A stretch of 64,000 nt of DNA from Solea solea. Taxonomy: Eukaryota; Chordata; Actinopteri; Pleuronectiformes; Soleidae. The DNA lies in NCBI RefSeq assembly GCF_958295425.1, contig NC_081149.1:13040961-13104960 (forward strand), given 5' to 3'. Positions within the stretch are counted from its first letter, which is position 1, and every line of letters begins with the position of its first letter. The notes below the pieces were generated by a model. It did not search any database. It was not told the DNA's origin and worked only from the letters and a program-made list of their open reading frames with translations. Below are positions 62,838 through 64,000 of the stretch, one piece after another. The translations under genes and the position numbers were made by a program.

Positions 62838-63780
62838 CACACACACACACACACATCCGGCAAACATCTGCTCATAATCACAACACATTAACTCTTAACC
62901 CTGTCGTGCAGAATGCAGTGAGTCATCACAATCTGAGCTACTGGAAAGGGCAACAGTACATTGGTGTTGGCCCAGGTAATATTTATCAGTTATTTATAGA
63001 TGAATAGATTCCAGATTGGTTAATGTTGGTCTTGTGGAAAACGTTGGTTTTGAAGCATTTTGTTGTGTAACAGGTGCACACGGGCGCTTTGTTCCCTTTG
63101 GGGAGGGAGGCGTCGCTCGCGAAGCCCGGACCCAGACTCTGGAGCCTGACGTATGGATGCGTGAAGTCCAGCAGAAGGGACATGGGACGCGGAGGAGGAT
63201 TCAGCTCAGCCACCTTGAACTGTGAGCTGTTGCACCTACAGGCAGCAGTGCTGCGATAATTAGTGTATTCAGCTCTAACGCACGAGAGTCAACAATCGTT
63301 CTGTGGAACGTATCAGCCAGCTCACTCAGTCATTTAACACACTGTGACAAGCGTAGTGTTAGCGGTTGCTATAAATATGCGTGTTCTTTCAGACCTTCTG
63401 TCCTTGTCAAACCATCTCATCAGACACGTCCACTTTCCCGGTCTGTCCTTGTCCTTGTCATTATCAAAGTTTAGTCACTGAAATCATTGTGTTGTTTGGC
63501 AGTTTGGAGGAGGTGTTGGTGATGGGACTGAGACTGACCGAGGGCATTAATCACAAGGTGATGTTCGCACACTCAAAAGCAACAGAATCGAAAACATTCT
63601 GTTCAACACAGTCTCAGTGTTTAGTTCATTTGTGAGTAACTGGTGATGTTTTTTTTTTTGTCTGGTGTTGTCACAGCATTGGGAGTTGTTCAGCCCTCAG
63701 CTGGGCCTCCGTGACATCTTTGGAACTTCAGCCGACGTCCAAGACCTGCTGCGTAATGGACAGCTGATTCTCGATGACAG
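59556..63780 (+). CDS. rsad1: radical S-adenosylmethionine domain-containing 1 (HemW-like), 3' end outside window
   Basis: A HemW/HemN-family radical-SAM protein; relatives are haem chaperones rather than coproporphyrinogen oxidases. Eight exons join in frame: 59556-59702, 60395-60528, 60619-60823, 61471-61836, 62912-62975, 63074-63221, 63503-63557 and 63677-63780. Exon 1 (49 aa) starts [15 protein letters not shown] and contains 'LRFSSSG', a plausible mitochondrial presequence. It ends 'ASLYVH' just before a gtgagc donor, matching the LYVH|WPYC boundary of the family. The [4Fe-4S] cysteines are C53, C57 and C60 (CLRRCSYC). Further blocks are '[12 protein letters not shown]', 'LEVNPTP', '[17 protein letters not shown]', '[11 protein letters not shown]', '[10 protein letters not shown]', '[14 protein letters not shown]', '[13 protein letters not shown]' and '[20 protein letters not shown]'. 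Exon 8 ends in mid-codon at 63780 (donor gtcact). The last exon, which encodes the short C terminus in the family, must lie beyond 64000. Confidence 0.95.
60865..61080 (+). repeat. dispersed fish repeat in rsad1 intron 3
   Basis: Begins 'catcttctactgctttatcc', continues 'acatgagggtcgtggg', 'ctggtgccaatcccag', 'tggacaggtcgacagtctat', 'acaaccattcactctcac' and 'ggtcaatttagagtgtcc', and ends near 'tgcatgtttttgga'. This text recurs widely in fish genomes as I recall it. A truncated copy is at 2572-2645. The element class is not clear from this copy. Confidence 0.65.
61185..61290 (+). repeat. dispersed repeat copy 4 in rsad1 intron 3
   Basis: Contains 'atgagttcacacaatgctg', 'attaatcccaccagctt' and 'ctctctctgtgtctcagtg'. 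These are the same blocks as at 11070, 16440 and 31967. Confidence 0.55.
61369..61415. repeat. foldback DNA-element end (TTTATTAGG/CCTAATAAA)
   Basis: 'tctttattaggg' is followed within 25 bases by 'gcctaataaagtggccagcgag'. The second part matches, inverted, the sequence at 63802-63830. It looks like a terminus or internal-deletion remnant of a small DNA transposon. Confidence 0.5.
62604..62866. repeat. long compound TA/TG/CA microsatellite in rsad1 intron 4
   Basis: Some 260 bases of almost strictly alternating purine and pyrimidine: TA runs, ATGT/TATG units, two GT runs and a CA run at the end. It lies in the rsad1 intron 61837-62911. Open frames over it on both strands are artefacts of the repeat. 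Confidence 0.95.
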
Positions 63781-63801
63781 GTCACTTATGATTGTTATAC
63801 G

Positions 63802-63856
63802 CACTCACCAGCCACTTTATTAGGTACACAGGGAACTTAATAAAGTGGCAGGAGTG
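63802..63856. repeat. 55-bp palindromic foldback remnant
   Basis: 'gccactttattaggtacac' is followed directly by 'gggaacttaataaagtggc', its near reverse complement, with a centre of only a few bases. The sequence is the end of a common fish DNA element, apparently two ends joined by an internal deletion. It starts 22 bases after the rsad1 exon 8 donor. Confidence 0.6.
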
Positions 63857-64000
63857 GTGCCCAGTTTGCATCTTCTCCATACCTTGGTTGTCTTCTGCTC
63901 CCTTGTTGTCTTTCTGTCATTTCGAACCAATCTCACCTTTCTCCTCTGACCTTAACATCAACTTGGGACTATTCTTTGTAAACTTTAGAGATGGTTATAC
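63857..64000 (+). other. rsad1 intron 8 up to window edge
   Basis: No exon is seen before the window ends. The final rsad1 exon(s) are expected beyond 64000. Confidence 0.6.

Noticed and set aside
62570..63007. Several overlapping open frames on both strands encoding runs of Tyr/Ile, Cys/Val and His/Thr
   Set aside because: They are translations of the TA/TG/CA microsatellite and carry no domain.
1..64000. tRNA, rRNA or other structured RNA genes
   Set aside because: I looked for tRNA A/B-box and T-loop text and for rRNA signatures by eye and found none. A covariance-model scan would be needed to exclude small RNAs.

Overview
The window is vertebrate nuclear DNA, almost certainly from a ray-finned (teleost) fish. 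Genes are split by GT-AG introns. The coding exons match vertebrate families (HGS, MRPL12, METTL26, RSAD1, claudin, TRIM, GIMAP). The intergenic DNA is AT-rich and full of CA/TA microsatellites, fish-type L2-like LINE remnants, small hAT elements and a solo LTR. All family names come from recognising protein sequence, not from a database search.

Layout. Positions 1-33170 are a gene-poor stretch with no exon I can support. It holds microsatellites, two L2-like LINE fragments (12905-13560 and 20520-21640), a second LINE broken by a nested insertion (22030-22790), a solo LTR with a 5-bp target duplication (22888-23220), a 32-bp minisatellite of about 28 copies (25907-26790) and a palindromic hAT-like MITE (28385-28598). 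Positions 33171-47584 are a compact housekeeping block: mrpl12 (minus), mettl26-like (plus, divergent from mrpl12 across a short shared promoter) and hgs (minus, convergent with mettl26). I could assemble all three with an unbroken reading frame: 193, 205 and 763 residues. hgs next to mrpl12 also occurs in human 17q25.3.

Positions 49690-57755 carry three minus-strand genes: an intronless-CDS claudin, a RING/coiled-coil/PRY-SPRY TRIM-like gene without a B-box (434 aa), and a GIMAP-like gene whose GTP-binding motifs are degenerate (346 aa). From 59556 to the right edge lies rsad1 (plus), a HemW-like radical-SAM protein. Eight exons can be placed, including a short first exon with a likely mitochondrial presequence; the last exon(s) are beyond the window.

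How the genes relate: they are not an operon and do not form one pathway. mrpl12 and rsad1 act in mitochondria, hgs in ESCRT-0 endosomal sorting, claudin at tight junctions, and the TRIM-like and GIMAP-like genes belong to families expanded in fish immunity. I saw no CRISPR array, no tRNA or rRNA gene, and no clearly new system. The best candidates for follow-up are the apparent pseudo-GTPase GIMAP, the B-box-less TRIM, and several transposon insertions with perfect target duplications inside introns of housekeeping genes.
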